Source of the DNA: Pterois miles
Taxonomy: Eukaryota; Chordata; Actinopteri; Perciformes; Scorpaenidae
Assembly: GCA_947000775.1 (NCBI GenBank)
Contig: CAMQGK010000332.1
Location: forward strand, 1,106,001-1,170,000
Direction of reading: 5' to 3'
DNA: 64,000 bases
Positions within the stretch are counted from its first letter, which is position 1. The number at the start of each line of letters is the position of its first letter. The notes beneath the pieces were generated by a model. It did not search any database, had not been told where the DNA came from, and was given only the letters and a program-made list of their open reading frames with translations. Below are positions 26,001 to 38,000 of this stretch, piece after piece. The position numbers and the translations under genes are program-made.

Positions 26001-29000
26001 AGTCGTTGTACCGCACCGTTGTGACGAAGAGAGAGTTGAGCCAGAAGGCAAAGCTCTCTATCTACCGGTCAATCTTCGTGCCTACTCTCACCTATGGTCA
26101 TGAGGGCTGGGTCATGACCGAAAGAACTAGATCGTGAGTACAAGCGGCCGAAATGGGTTTCCTCAGGAGGGTGGCTGGCATCTCCCTTAGAGATAAGGTG
26201 AGAAGCTCAGTCATCCGTGAGGGACTCTGAGTAGAGCCGCTGCTCCTTTGCGTAGAAAGGAGCCAGTTGAGGTGGTTCGGGCATCTGGTAAGGATGCCTC
26301 CTGGGCGCCTCCCTAGGGAGGTGTTCCAGGCACGACCAGCTGGGAGGAGACCCCGGGGACGACCCAGGACTAGATGGAGAGATTATATCTCCACTCTGGC
26401 CTGGGAACGCCTCGGGATCCCCCAGTCAGAGCTGGTTAATGTGGCCCGGGAAAGGGAAGTTTGGGGTCCCCTGCTGGAGCTGTTGCCCCTACGACCCGAT
26501 CCCGGATAAGCGGTTGAAGATGAAGATAAAGAGATGAAGACCTTGGTGCCAACTGAAAGTCCTTCTCTATGGCTCCTCCTAACTCCTCCTACCCCTGCTG
26601 CTTTGCCTCCTTTACGGCAGTGGCTGCTGCCCTACGGGCCTGTCGGTACCTTGCAACTGCCTCCAGAGTCCTCTGAGATAATATATCCCGGAAGGACTCC
26701 TTCTTCATTCGGACAGCTTCCCTGGCCACCGGTGTCCACCACAGTGTTCAAGGCTTACCGTCCCTTGAGGCACCGAAGACCCTCAGACCACAGCTCACCA
26801 CTGCAGCTTCAGCAATGGAAGCTTTGAACATTGCCCACTTAGGTTCAATTCCCCCAGCCTCCACAGGGATGCTAGAAAAGCTCCGCCGGAGGTGTGAGTT
26901 GAAGATCTCTCAGATAGGGGCCTCCTCCAGACGTTCCCATTTCACCCGCACTACCCGTTTGGGTTTACCAGGTCTGTCCAGAGTTTTCCCCCACTTTCTG
27001 ATCCAACTCACCACCAGATGGTGATCAGTTGACAGCTCTGCCCCTCTCTTCACCCGAGTGTCCAAAACATGCGGCCTCAGATCAGATGATACGATCACAA
27101 AATCGATCATCGATCTTCGGCCTAGGGTGCTCTGGTACCAAGTACACTTATGAGCATTCTTATGTTCGAACATGGTATTTTTTATGGACAACCTGTGACT
27201 AGCATAGAAGTCCAATAACAAATGACCACTCGGGTTCAGATCAGGGAGGCCATTCCTCCCAATCATGCCTCTCCAGGTGCCTCCATCGTTGCCCACATGC
27301 GCGTTGAAGTCCCCCAGCAGATCAATGGAGTCCCCTACTGGGGCCCCATACAGTACTCCATTCAGGGTGTCCAAAAAGGTTGAATGCTCTGAACTGCTGT
27401 TTGGTGCATATGCACAGACAAGGAGTTTGAGGGTTCTGTCCAGTATCTTAGCTGTTCCTAGGATTGTCCTCTTCTGGACTGAGGCTTCAGACGTCGTTCC
27501 CAGAATCTGCTGGAGCCACTCTCCCAGTTTGGGGGTCACCGCCCCAAGTGCTCCTACTACCACAGGGACCACATTAGCCTTGATCTCCCACATCTGTTCC
27601 AGCTGTTCTTTCAACCCTCGATACTTGTCAGCCTTTTCGTGTTCCTTCTTCCTGATGTTGGTGTCAGCTGGTATCATCACATCTATCACCACCACCCTCT
27701 TCTGCTCTTTGTCCACCACCACTATGTCTGGTTGGTTAGCCAGCAGCTGTTTGAACAGTCTGGAAGCTGAAGTCCTACAGGATCTTAGCCCTGTTGTTCT
27801 CCACCACCTTTGGTGGTATGTCCCATCGGGAACTTGGGTACTTCTAGTCCATGCTGGGTGCAGATGTTCCTGTACATTATCTCAACCAATTGGTTGCGCC
27901 TCTCCATGTATGCTGATTTTGCTGGTACTTAAGGCTTGTTCTTGTGCTGCCATGATCAGTGCCTCTGTGCTGTCTGTCAGTCCAGCTTTGTCCAGCCATT
28001 GGTAGGTCCTTGTGATATCAGCCACTTTCTCTATCTGGCGGTGGTACATGCTGTGTAGGGGCTTGTCCCTCCATGTGGTCTCCTCATCTTCCTCACTCTC
28101 TTCAGGTTTCTGCTGTCTGAGGCATTCACTGAGCAGTTCATCTTTGGGGGCCATCTTCCTGATGTACTCTTGGGGTTTCAATGTTTCATCCTGGAGAGTG
28201 GCTCTGATGCTCACTAGTCCTTGGCCTCTCTCTTTTTGCCTAGTGTACAGCCTCAGGGTGCTGGACTTGGGGTGGAACCCTCCTTGCATGGTGAGGAGCT
28301 TTCTTTTGCTGATATGGCCTCTATCTCCTCCTTTGGCCAGCTTATGATCCCAGTGAGGTATCTGATGAGTGGTAGTGCGTACATGTTGATGGCTCGGACC
28401 TTGTTCTTACCATTCAGCTGACTTCTCAGGACTTGCCTTACTCTCCATTCACCTGTGGGATACCAAGGTACTTGTAGCTGTCTTGGATGTCTCCTATCCT
28501 GCCCTCTGGTAGGTCCACCCCTTCAGTTCAGATCATCTTGCCTCTTTTTGAAACTGTCCAGCCACATTTTGTCCAGTCCAAATGACATCCCAATGTCGTC
28601 GCTGTAGATCCTGGTGGTGTGGATCAGTGAGTCGATTTCTGGCTGAGGGGGTTCAGGCCTATGCAGGACAGCAGTGGTTACAGTGCATCTCCTTCGTATA
28701 AGCCACACTTGATATTAACTTTGGCGATTAGCTTGGAGTTGGCCTCTAGGATTGTCTTCCACATTCCCACTGAGTTCTTGATGAAGGCTTTTAGTGTCCT
28801 GTTGATCTTGTATAGTTCCAGACATTCCAGTATCCATGTGTGTGGCATTGAGTCGTAGGCTTTCTGGTAGTCAATCCAGGCGGTGCACAGGTTGGTCTGC
28901 CTGTTCTTACAGTCTCTGTGGACTGCTCTGTCAACCAGTAGCTGGTGCTTGGCTCCTTTGGTGTTACTGCCAATCCCTTTCTGTGGTTTGCTCATGTATT

Positions 29001-32000
29001 GAACCATATGCCGACTCATCTTAGCACCATGATGCCTGATAGGAGCTTCCGTGTTGTACAGAGACAGGTTATCGGTCGGTAGTTGAATGGGATGGGTCCC
29101 TTCTGAGGGTCCTTCATGATTAGGACTGTCCTGCCTTCAGTCAACCACTCTGGGTGGGTTCCATCCCTTAGCAGCTGGTTCATCTGTGCTGCTAGGCGTT
29201 TATGGAGTGCTGTTAGCTTCTTTAGCCAGTATGTATGGATCATATCAGGACCCGGTGCTGTCCAGCTCTTCATCTTTGACACTCTGTCTTGGATGTCTGC
29301 CATTGAGATGGTTACTGGTTCTTGTTCTGGGAGGCAGTCGTGGTCAGTTCTTAGGTCCACTAGCCACTGGGCATCAGTGTTGTGGGAAGCTTGTCTTTCC
29401 CATATGCCCTTCCATTATCTTTCCATCTCAGCTCTTGGTGGGTCTGACTGGCTGCTGTTGCTTCCCTGCCACTGAGAGTCCACCTTGGCTGGTTGAGTGG
29501 AGAACGTCTTGTTTATTCTCTTGGCCTCTACCTCCTTGGTGTATCTCTGGCTGGGTGGCCAGAGCTGTTAGTTCTCAGTTTTGAGTGCCTGTTGTATTCA
29601 CTGGAAATCCCTTTATTTACCATGTTTGTCACGGCGGGTTAGGCAGGCAGACTCAGACTCAGATGCACAACTCAGAGAGGAGGTAGATTCAAACAACGCT
29701 GGAGGTTTATTACAAAAACAGGTCGGTACACAAGAAGGCAGCACTTACAGTTCAAACAGATCCAGGGAGTCAGGCAAAAGGCAGCGTCAAAACCAGGCAG
29801 AGTTTCGGTACACAGAATATCAAAAACACTAGGAATAACGCTGGTAGGTTTGTCACAAGGGAACACAAGGAACTGGCACAGGAGGAAAGGGAGACGCTGT
29901 TTAAATACCAGTGAGGGAGGTGACTAACTATGGACAGGTGGAAGTAATCAGGGGTGGGGGAGACGATCAGACGCAGGTGACTGGTGCAGGTAACTAGGTC
30001 AGGAGGAAGTGCTCAAATGTGAAGGCGGGAAGCATGCAGGGCAGGGAGTGAAGTGAACTGCAACAAGAGAAGAGGTTAAACATGTCAAAATAAAAGAGGA
30101 TGTGCATCAAAATAAAAGCATGCAACACTAAGCACATAGCCTACGTCCTGCGGGACGTTACAGGACCCCCCCCCCCCCCGTATAGGGACGGCTCCAGAAG
30201 TCCCAGGAGAGTCAGGATGATTCCTATGGAACTCCTTGATGAGGTCAGGGTCCATGATGTCTCTAGACGGGACCCATGACCTCTCTTCAGGTCTGTAGCC
30301 CTCCCAGTCTACGAGGTACTGTTTGCCGAGCCCCCGGCGTCGTACGTTCAGAAGACGCTTAACCGTATAAACTGGGCTCCCATCAATGATCCGGGGGGGT
30401 GGAGGGGGTCTGGAGGCAGGGACTAAGGTGCTCTCCTTCACTGGTTTTAACCGGCCCACATGAAATGTGGGATGAATCCTCATGGATCTGGGGAGTTGGA
30501 GTTTGACAGCCACTGGGTTAATTATTTTGGAAATAGGAAAAGGACCAACAAACCTGGGAGCCAGTTTTCGAGATTCTACCCGGAGTGGAAGATCTTTGGT
30601 AGATAGCCAAACTTTTTGCCCCGGCTTATAAGCTGGGGCGGGGGTCCGATGTCTATCGGCGGATCTCTTGTAACGGGCGGCGCTTCTCATGAGCATTTGG
30701 CGTGCCCCCTTCCAGATGCGCCAGCAGTGACGAACGAGAGCCTGAGCCGATGGAACACTGGACTCAGCCTCTCCTTCGGGGAACAGCGGAGGCTGATAGC
30801 CGTAGGTGCACTGGAAGGGGGACAGACCTGAAGCAGAACATGGAAGAGAGTTATGAGCGTACTTGATCCAAGTTAAATCTTGCTCCATGAAGTAGGATTT
30901 TGAGCTACTAAACATCTTAACCCCGTCTCCAGCTCTTAGTTGAGCCTCTCCGTCTGGCCGTTGGACTCGGGATGGTGACCAGAGGAGAGGCTCACCGATG
31001 CTCCAATCAGGGAACAGAATTCCCTCCAAAACTTGGAGATGAACTGGGGCCCCCGGTCCGACACTATATCTCTGGGAAAACCATGGAGACGAAAGACGTG
31101 AGATAACATCACCTCCGCCGTTTCCTTGGCGGAGGGTAACTTAGGTAATGCTAAAAAGTGGACCATTTTAGAGAATCTATCCACAATAGTGAGTATGGCA
31201 GTATTATCTTCTGAGGAGGGCAACCCAGTGACAAAATCCAGAGATATATTGGACCAGGGGCGATGAGGCACCGGAAGAGGGTGGAGGTGGCCCGCCGGAG
31301 ACTGGTGAGATGACTTGTTCTGGGCACAAACAGTGCATGCAGACACGTATTCCTTCACATCTTTCTCCATCGCAGGCCACCAGAACCGTTGACGAATGAG
31401 GAACATGGTGCGACGAGTACCCGGATGGCAAGCGACTCTGGAGGTGTGGCCCCAGTGTATCACTTGGGAACGCACCTCTCTGGGAACAAACAAGCGGCTA
31501 TCGGGACACCCCTCAGGTGCAATCACATCTTTCAAAGCTTCCTTAACAATGTTTACAATGTCCCAAGTAACTTCACCGACAACACAGGAGGAAGGCAGAA
31601 TATATGAAGGACCCTTAGATTTCTCAGTTGGCTCAAACAACCGGGAAAGGGCATCTGGTTTGCCATTTTTGGACCCTGGCCGATAAGACAGGGTGAAGTT
31701 AAATCTATTAAAAAAAAGGGCCCACCTTGCTTGTCGAGCGTTAAGACGCTTTGCTGACTTGATGTATTCTAGGTTCTTGTGATCTGTCCACACAAGAAAC
31801 GGTTGTTCTGCCCCCTCCAACTAATGGCACCGTTCCTCCAGGGCTGCTTTCACGGCCAACAGTTCCCGATTACCTACATCATAATTTTTCTCCGCCGAGG
31901 ACAACTTTCTGGAGAGAAAGGCGCAGGGATGCAACTTATTATCTTTTTCTGCCTGCTGAGAGAGTACCGCCCCTATGCCCGTGTCTGAGGCATCAACTTC

Positions 32001-35000
32001 TACCACAAATTGTCGCTGAGGGTCAGGGAGAATGAGAATAGGCGCAGAACAGAAGGAAGATTTTAATCTCTGAAATGCCTCCTCAGCCTCTGGGGACCAA
32101 ACGAACTTCACATGCGGTGAAGTGAGGGCATGTAGAGGGGCAGCAATAGTACTAAAGTTTCTAATGAAATGCCGGTAGAAATTGGCGAAGCCTAGAACCC
32201 TCTGTACTAGTTTGAGGCTGTTAGGGGTAGGCCAATTAACTACTGCACTGACCTTCACCGGGTCCATCAGAATGGCATCGGGGGAGATTACAAAGCCCAG
32301 AAAGGAAACTGTTGGCACGTGAAATTTGCATTTCTCAGCTTTCATGAAGAGTTGATTCTCCAGCAGCCTCTGGAGGACCTGGCGCACATGGTGGACGTGT
32401 GACTGTTCATCGGGGGAAAAAATCAAAATATCGTCAAGGTAGACAAATACAAATTACTTTAACATGTCACGTAAAACATTATTGACCAATGATTGAAAAA
32501 CATCAGGTGCATTTGTTAAACCAAAAGGCATTACCAGATATTTGTAGTGTCCACTGGGTGTGTTGAATGCCGTTTTCCACTCGTCCCCCTCCCTTATCCT
32601 GACCAGATGATAAGCATTTCTAAGGTCTAACTTAGAAATGACCTTGGCTCCTTTAAGCAGTTCAAAGGCAATTAAAGGGAGGGGGGACCTGTTCTTAACA
32701 TTGATGTTGTTAAGTCCTCGGTAATCGATGCAGGGGCGGAGAGACTTGTCTTTCTTCTCGACGAAAAAGAAGCCCGCTCCAGCGGGAGAAGAAGAGGGTC
32801 TGATGGTGCCTGCTGCCAGTGAAGCTTCAATGTACTCCTGCATCGTGTTCCGCTCTGGCGCTGAAAGAGAAAAAGTCTCCCCTTGGGGGGAGCTAAGCCT
32901 GGTAGTAGGTCGATGCAGCAGTCATACTCATGGTGTGGTGGAAGAGAGGTAGCCCGGGCCTTGTTGAAAACCTCCTTTAAGTCGTCGTAGCACGAAGTTA
33001 CCCTCATAATATCCGGGTTGTCAGGAGCGGTAGAATTTTCAACGCCTCCGGTGGTTCCTTTCCCCGTCACCGGGGGTGCCCGAGGACCCTTGATAATCTC
33101 CGAAGGAGAAACAGACTGGCAACAAGTTACTGTACACCCCTCCCCCCAGCTCAATACTTTCCCAGTGGATCAATCAATGTGAGGGTTATGTCTCTTGAGC
33201 CAAGGGAGGCCCAGGATAAGGGCGTGTACAGAAGAGTAAAAAACATGAAAGCTAATAGTCTCTGTGTGATTACCCGCCATCCTTAAGGTGACTGGTTGAG
33301 AGCGTTGAGGGACCCGACAAAGAAGTCGCCCGTCCAGTGCACTTGCCTCTAAAGGTACCGTCAATGGAATCCCCTATAGTCCCAGCACCTCCAGTAGTTC
33401 TCTGTCGATGAAACTCTCATCAGATCCCGAGTCCACCAAGACAGGTTGACTGTGGGACTGATGAGAGGAGATTATCTGGGCCTGTAATAAGGTGCGAGAG
33501 GAAAAGTTAGTTCAAGAAGTGTGGCTCACCAGAGTCCTCTCCGTCACTGGCGAGCCTGGTCTTTTAGCGGACACTTCGCCAGAAAGTGTCCAAGTTGGCC
33601 ACAATATATGCAGCGGCCCTCCCGCAGGCGCCGCTCCTCTGGAGTCAGCCTGGTAATTCCCACTTGCATGGGCTCCTCCTTGGCAACAGGGGGCGATGAA
33701 GACGAGACCTTGGCGGAAGTAGGAGAGGAAGAGCGCCAATCCGAGCGCGGGAAGTGAGAATGCCTCATCTGGACTGGCGGTGGAACAGCAGGCCGCTGTC
33801 TCTCTCTCTCCTTCTCTTTCTCTCTCTCCCATAGTCTATTATCAATACGGATTGCCAGTGCGATGACGGAATCTGGATCTGATGGAAGGTCCAGCGGTGC
33901 TAACTGATCTTTAACTGGATCAGAGAGGCCGTGCAGGAATGTGTCGAGTAAGGAGGCGTTGTTCCATCCGCTGTCCACCGCCAGAGTGCGGAACTCGATT
34001 GCGTAATCAGCCACTCTTTGTTTCCCCTGGCGTAACCCCACCAGCGCGTGAGCGGCTTCCCGACCTGGAGCAGTGTGATCAAATATTTTATGCAGTGAAT
34101 CCGTTAACATTTTGAGAGAAAAACACACTGGAGAATTCCGTGCCCACTCTGCTGTTGCCCAAGCCTCCGCCCTACCGGTAAGGTGAGTGATTATGAATGC
34201 CACTTTGGCCCGCTCGGATGGGAACTGGGCTGCCTGTAGTTCAAAGTGGAGACCACACTGGACCAAAAAGGAGCGACAGTTATCAGAATCACCCAAAAAC
34301 TTTTCGGGTTTAGCAAGGTGAGGAGAGCAGGTGAATGCTGGTGCAGGTGGTGGAATGAAACCAGGCGGCGGTCCCACTGGCTGTGGCGGAAAGGGAACCG
34401 GAGCGGCACCAGGATCTGCACGAGGAGGCTGGTGAGTTTCAATCATAGTCATTAGTGCTTTCATCTGGTTTCCCAGTCGATTAACTTGCTCACCTATGGA
34501 GGAGCGGAAGCTCTCCTGATGCTCGGTGAGCTGTTGAACGCCGAGGGTCACAGCAGTGAGTTTTCCCTCATGTTGGTGGATACGCTCTTCATGAGCATGG
34601 ATCGCCGTCTGAACCTGCTCTGAGCTGGCTGAGTCCATCACGGCCAGTTCGTACTGTCACGGCGGGTTAGGCAGGCAGACTCAGACTCAGATGCACAACT
34701 CAGAGAGGAGGTAGCTTCAAACAACGCTGGAGGTTTATTACAAAAACAGGTCGGTACACATGAAGGCAGCACTTACAGTTCAAACAGATCCAGGGAGTCA
34801 GGCAAAAGGCAGCGTCAAAACCAGGCAGAGTTTCGGTACACAGAATATCAAAAACACTAGGAATAACGCTGGTAGGTTTGTCACGAGGGAACACAACGAA
34901 CTGGCACAGGAGGAAAGGGAGACGCTGTTTAAATACCAGTGAGGGAGGTGACTAACTATGGACAGGTGGAAGTAATCAGGGGTGGGGGGACGATCAGACG

Positions 35001-38000
35001 CAGGTAACTAGGTCAGGAGGAGGTGCTCAAATGTGAAGGTGGGAAGCATGCAGGGCAGGGAGTGAAGTGAACTGCAACGAGAGAAGAGGTTAAACATGTC
35101 AAAATAAAACAGGATGTGCATCAAAATAAAAGCATGCAACACTAAACACATAGCCTAAGTCCTGCGGGACGTTACAATGTTCCCTTTCTGCAGCTCAGCT
35201 AGCTGACTGACTTCTCTCCATGTCGCCTTTATCTTTGCTTCTAACCTCCCAGTATTTCAAGGATTACTGTTGCTGTACTATGAATCAGCTCATTGGTCTC
35301 AGTGATGGTCCCTGTAGGGATGGTTGTTATCGCAGCATTGACATCGTCTAGCAGATCTTCTGACAATACTTGACAACTCAGCTTCAGTATTTGTCTGAGG
35401 CTCCAGGTTTCCAGTTGGTTCATGATCTTCTTTCTCAGGTCAGCAGCTCTTGTATTGAAGCCATTAGTATCTTTTGGGGCTTGGTACCCAATCATGGATT
35501 GTTGGGGAGATGGTGGAATCTTCCCGCTGCCCTGTCATCCTGGCTCCCTGGCTTCCTGACTGTCTCGGCTGACATGTCTCTTCAGTGTCACTTGGAGGTT
35601 AAGGACAGTAGTTGTGGAATGGCAGACCAGGGTCGTGGTTCCCATTTTTAAAAAGGGGAACCAGAGGGTGTGCTCCAATTATTGGGGTATCACACTGTTC
35701 AGCCTCCCCAAAAAAAATTCTACGATGCTGAAAAAGAGGCTCTGATGAACAGTTGAACCTCAGATCCAGGAGAAGTAATGCAGATTCTGTCCTTGCTGTG
35801 GAACAGTGAACAAGTTATTTCCCCTTGCAGGGCAGTTGGAGTGGTTATCAGAGTTTGCACTTCCAGTCTACTGTACATGTGTTTTGTGGACTTGGAGAAG
35901 GCTTATGATTGTGTCCCCCAGGAGTCCTGTGGGGGACTGTGGGAATATGGGGTACCAGGTTCTTTGCTGTGATCCATATACCGTATTTTCACGACTATAA
36001 GGCGCACTTAAAAGTCTTATGTTTTTCTAAACTGGAAGAGGCGCCTTATAATGCGGAGCGCCTTATGTGTGCACCGAGTTCACTCCGCTTGACTGACTGA
36101 GAGCACTACCTGCCGACACACTACTTAGAGGAAAGGCGGACGTAACAGAGGACAGCATGAGGAGGAAAGGCGGACGTAATAGAGGACAGCATGAGAACGT
36201 TAAAGGGGGAAGTGTGGGCGTGAAAGAAGACACTAAAGGCACGCCCCTGGTAGGTGCGCTATATATACTGCCGGTACGTGCATTATGCAAAACAACAACA
36301 AACAGTTTGGCTAAGGATCCCTGATAATGGCACCTGCGAAGAGACACGCTTACGAAGCACAGTTTAAACTGAAAGCTATTAGCTACGTGGAGGAACATGG
36401 GAATCGAGCAGCCGCGAGAGAATTTAAGATAAACGAATCCATGGTTCGCAAATGGAGGAAGCAGGAAAACGAGCTTCGCCAAGTCCAAAAGACGAAGCTG
36501 AGTTTCCGCGGAAACAAGGCGAGGTGGCCCGAGTTAGAAGACCGACTCGAGCACTGGATTAATGACCAAAGAGCAGCTGGGAGAAGCGTCTCTACAGTCA
36601 CCATTCGACTGAGGGCAATAACGCTGGCAGAAGAAATGAAAATTGAACATTTTCAAGGAGGTCCGTCTTGGTGTTTTCGTTTTATGAAACGGCGACATCT
36701 TTCAATCCGGGCAAGGACTACCGTGGCACAGCAACTTCCAGCCGATTATAAAGAAAAGCTGGCCATCTTGCGCTCCTATTGCAGTAAAAAGATTGCCGAC
36801 AAACGCATCCAGCCCAACCACATCACCAACATGGACGAGGTGCCGCTGACTTTTGACATCCCGGTGAGTCACACTGTCGAGAAGAAGGGAACCAGCACGG
36901 TGGCGATACACACAACGGGGCACGAAAAGTCGGCTTTTACTGTTGTGCTAGGCTGCCATGCTAATGGACAGAAGCTGCCACCTATGGTGATTTTTAAAAA
37001 GGAAAACGCTGCCTAAGGAGAACTTTCCAGCCGGGGTCATCGTTAAGGCCAATCAAAAGGGCTGGATGGACGAGGACAAAATGAAAGAGTGGCTGAGTGA
37101 GGTGTACGTAAAGACACCAGAGGGTTTTTTCCACGTGTCACTGTCCTTGTTGGTCTGTGACTCCATGCGAGCCCATCTCACAGCCGCTGTGAAAAAACAA
37201 GTGCAGCAAATGAACTCGGAGCTTGCTGTCATTCCGGGAGGCTTGACGAAGAAATTGCAACCACTGGACATCGGTGTAAACAGGGCATTCAAAGTTAAGT
37301 TGCGAATGGCGTGGGAGCGATGGATGACAGATGGCGAACACAGTTTTACTAAGACTGGGAGGCAGCGCCGGGCGAGTTACGCCACAATTTGTAAATGGAT
37401 TGTGGATGCTTGGGCTAACGTGTCTACTTGCACTGTTGTTTGCGCTTTCGCAAAAGCAGGCATCATTCACGAGGAGCCGCACGGCAACGAGACTGACTCT
37501 GACAATGAGAGGGAACCTAGCGTGTTTGATGGAGAACTAGCCCAGCTGTTCATTTCGGATATGGAAGATGAGGACTTTGATGGATTTGTGGATGATAATT
37601 GATAAAAATAATGTGAGTACATTGCTAAATACGTCAATAAAGTACAACCGAACTCAGTTTTGCTCCCGCTGCCTTTTTAAAAACACACACTAGCATGCAT
37701 GTTTTAAGCTGACGTACGGTATACTTTACCATACCCGCGCCCTATAATCAGGTGCGCCTTATGTATGTGTTAAATACAGTAATGCCACACATAACTGAGA
37801 CTGCGCCTTTTAATACGGTGCGCCTTATGGTCGCGAAAATACGGTAATCTTTGTATAACCAAGATGAGAGGCATGTCTGTATACCTGACACAAAGTCAAA
37901 CAATTTTCCAGTCTGCACAGTTGTCTCTTCATCAAATCTGTTTGTGATTTTCATGGAGAGGATCTCAAGCTGCAGCCATGGGAAGGAGTGTCCGGTTTGA

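Larger units (their letters stand above)
23346..26539 (+). mobile_element. RTE-type LINE, full-length but defective, inserted in another RTE copy
   Basis: Starts CTCCGGGAACCATCACCTTA, the same 5' end as the copy at 47792, and ends with the GGATAAGCGGTTGAAGATGA type of terminus. A 5-bp ACCTT at 23341-23345 is repeated at 26540-26544. The host RTE sequence resumes at that point, so this is an insertion into an older RTE in the opposite orientation. It encodes an APE-type endonuclease and a reverse transcriptase, broken as described in the ORF entries. The RTE clade is inferred from the two-domain layout and C-terminal block. Confidence 0.92.
29627..35176 (-). mobile_element. Complete Ty3/Gypsy LTR retrotransposon with chromodomain
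   Basis: Two LTRs (29627-30162 and 34655-35176) begin TG and end CA, and a perfect 5-bp target duplication, ATGTT, flanks them at 29622-29626 and 35177-35181. On the reverse strand the order is 5' LTR, gag, protease, reverse transcriptase, RNase H, integrase, chromodomain, a G-rich polypurine tract and 3' LTR. No envelope frame. The LTRs are almost identical apart from about 14 bp, so insertion is recent, yet pol has several stops and frameshifts. It sits inside the Dong-type LINE. Confidence 0.96.

Noticed and set aside
26534..28421. Forward ORFs across the reverse RTE and Dong elements (up to 246 codons)
   Set aside because: Antisense shadows of the reverse-strand endonuclease and reverse transcriptase.
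36063..37482. Reverse ORFs in the pogo element
   Set aside because: Shadows of the transposase reading frame.
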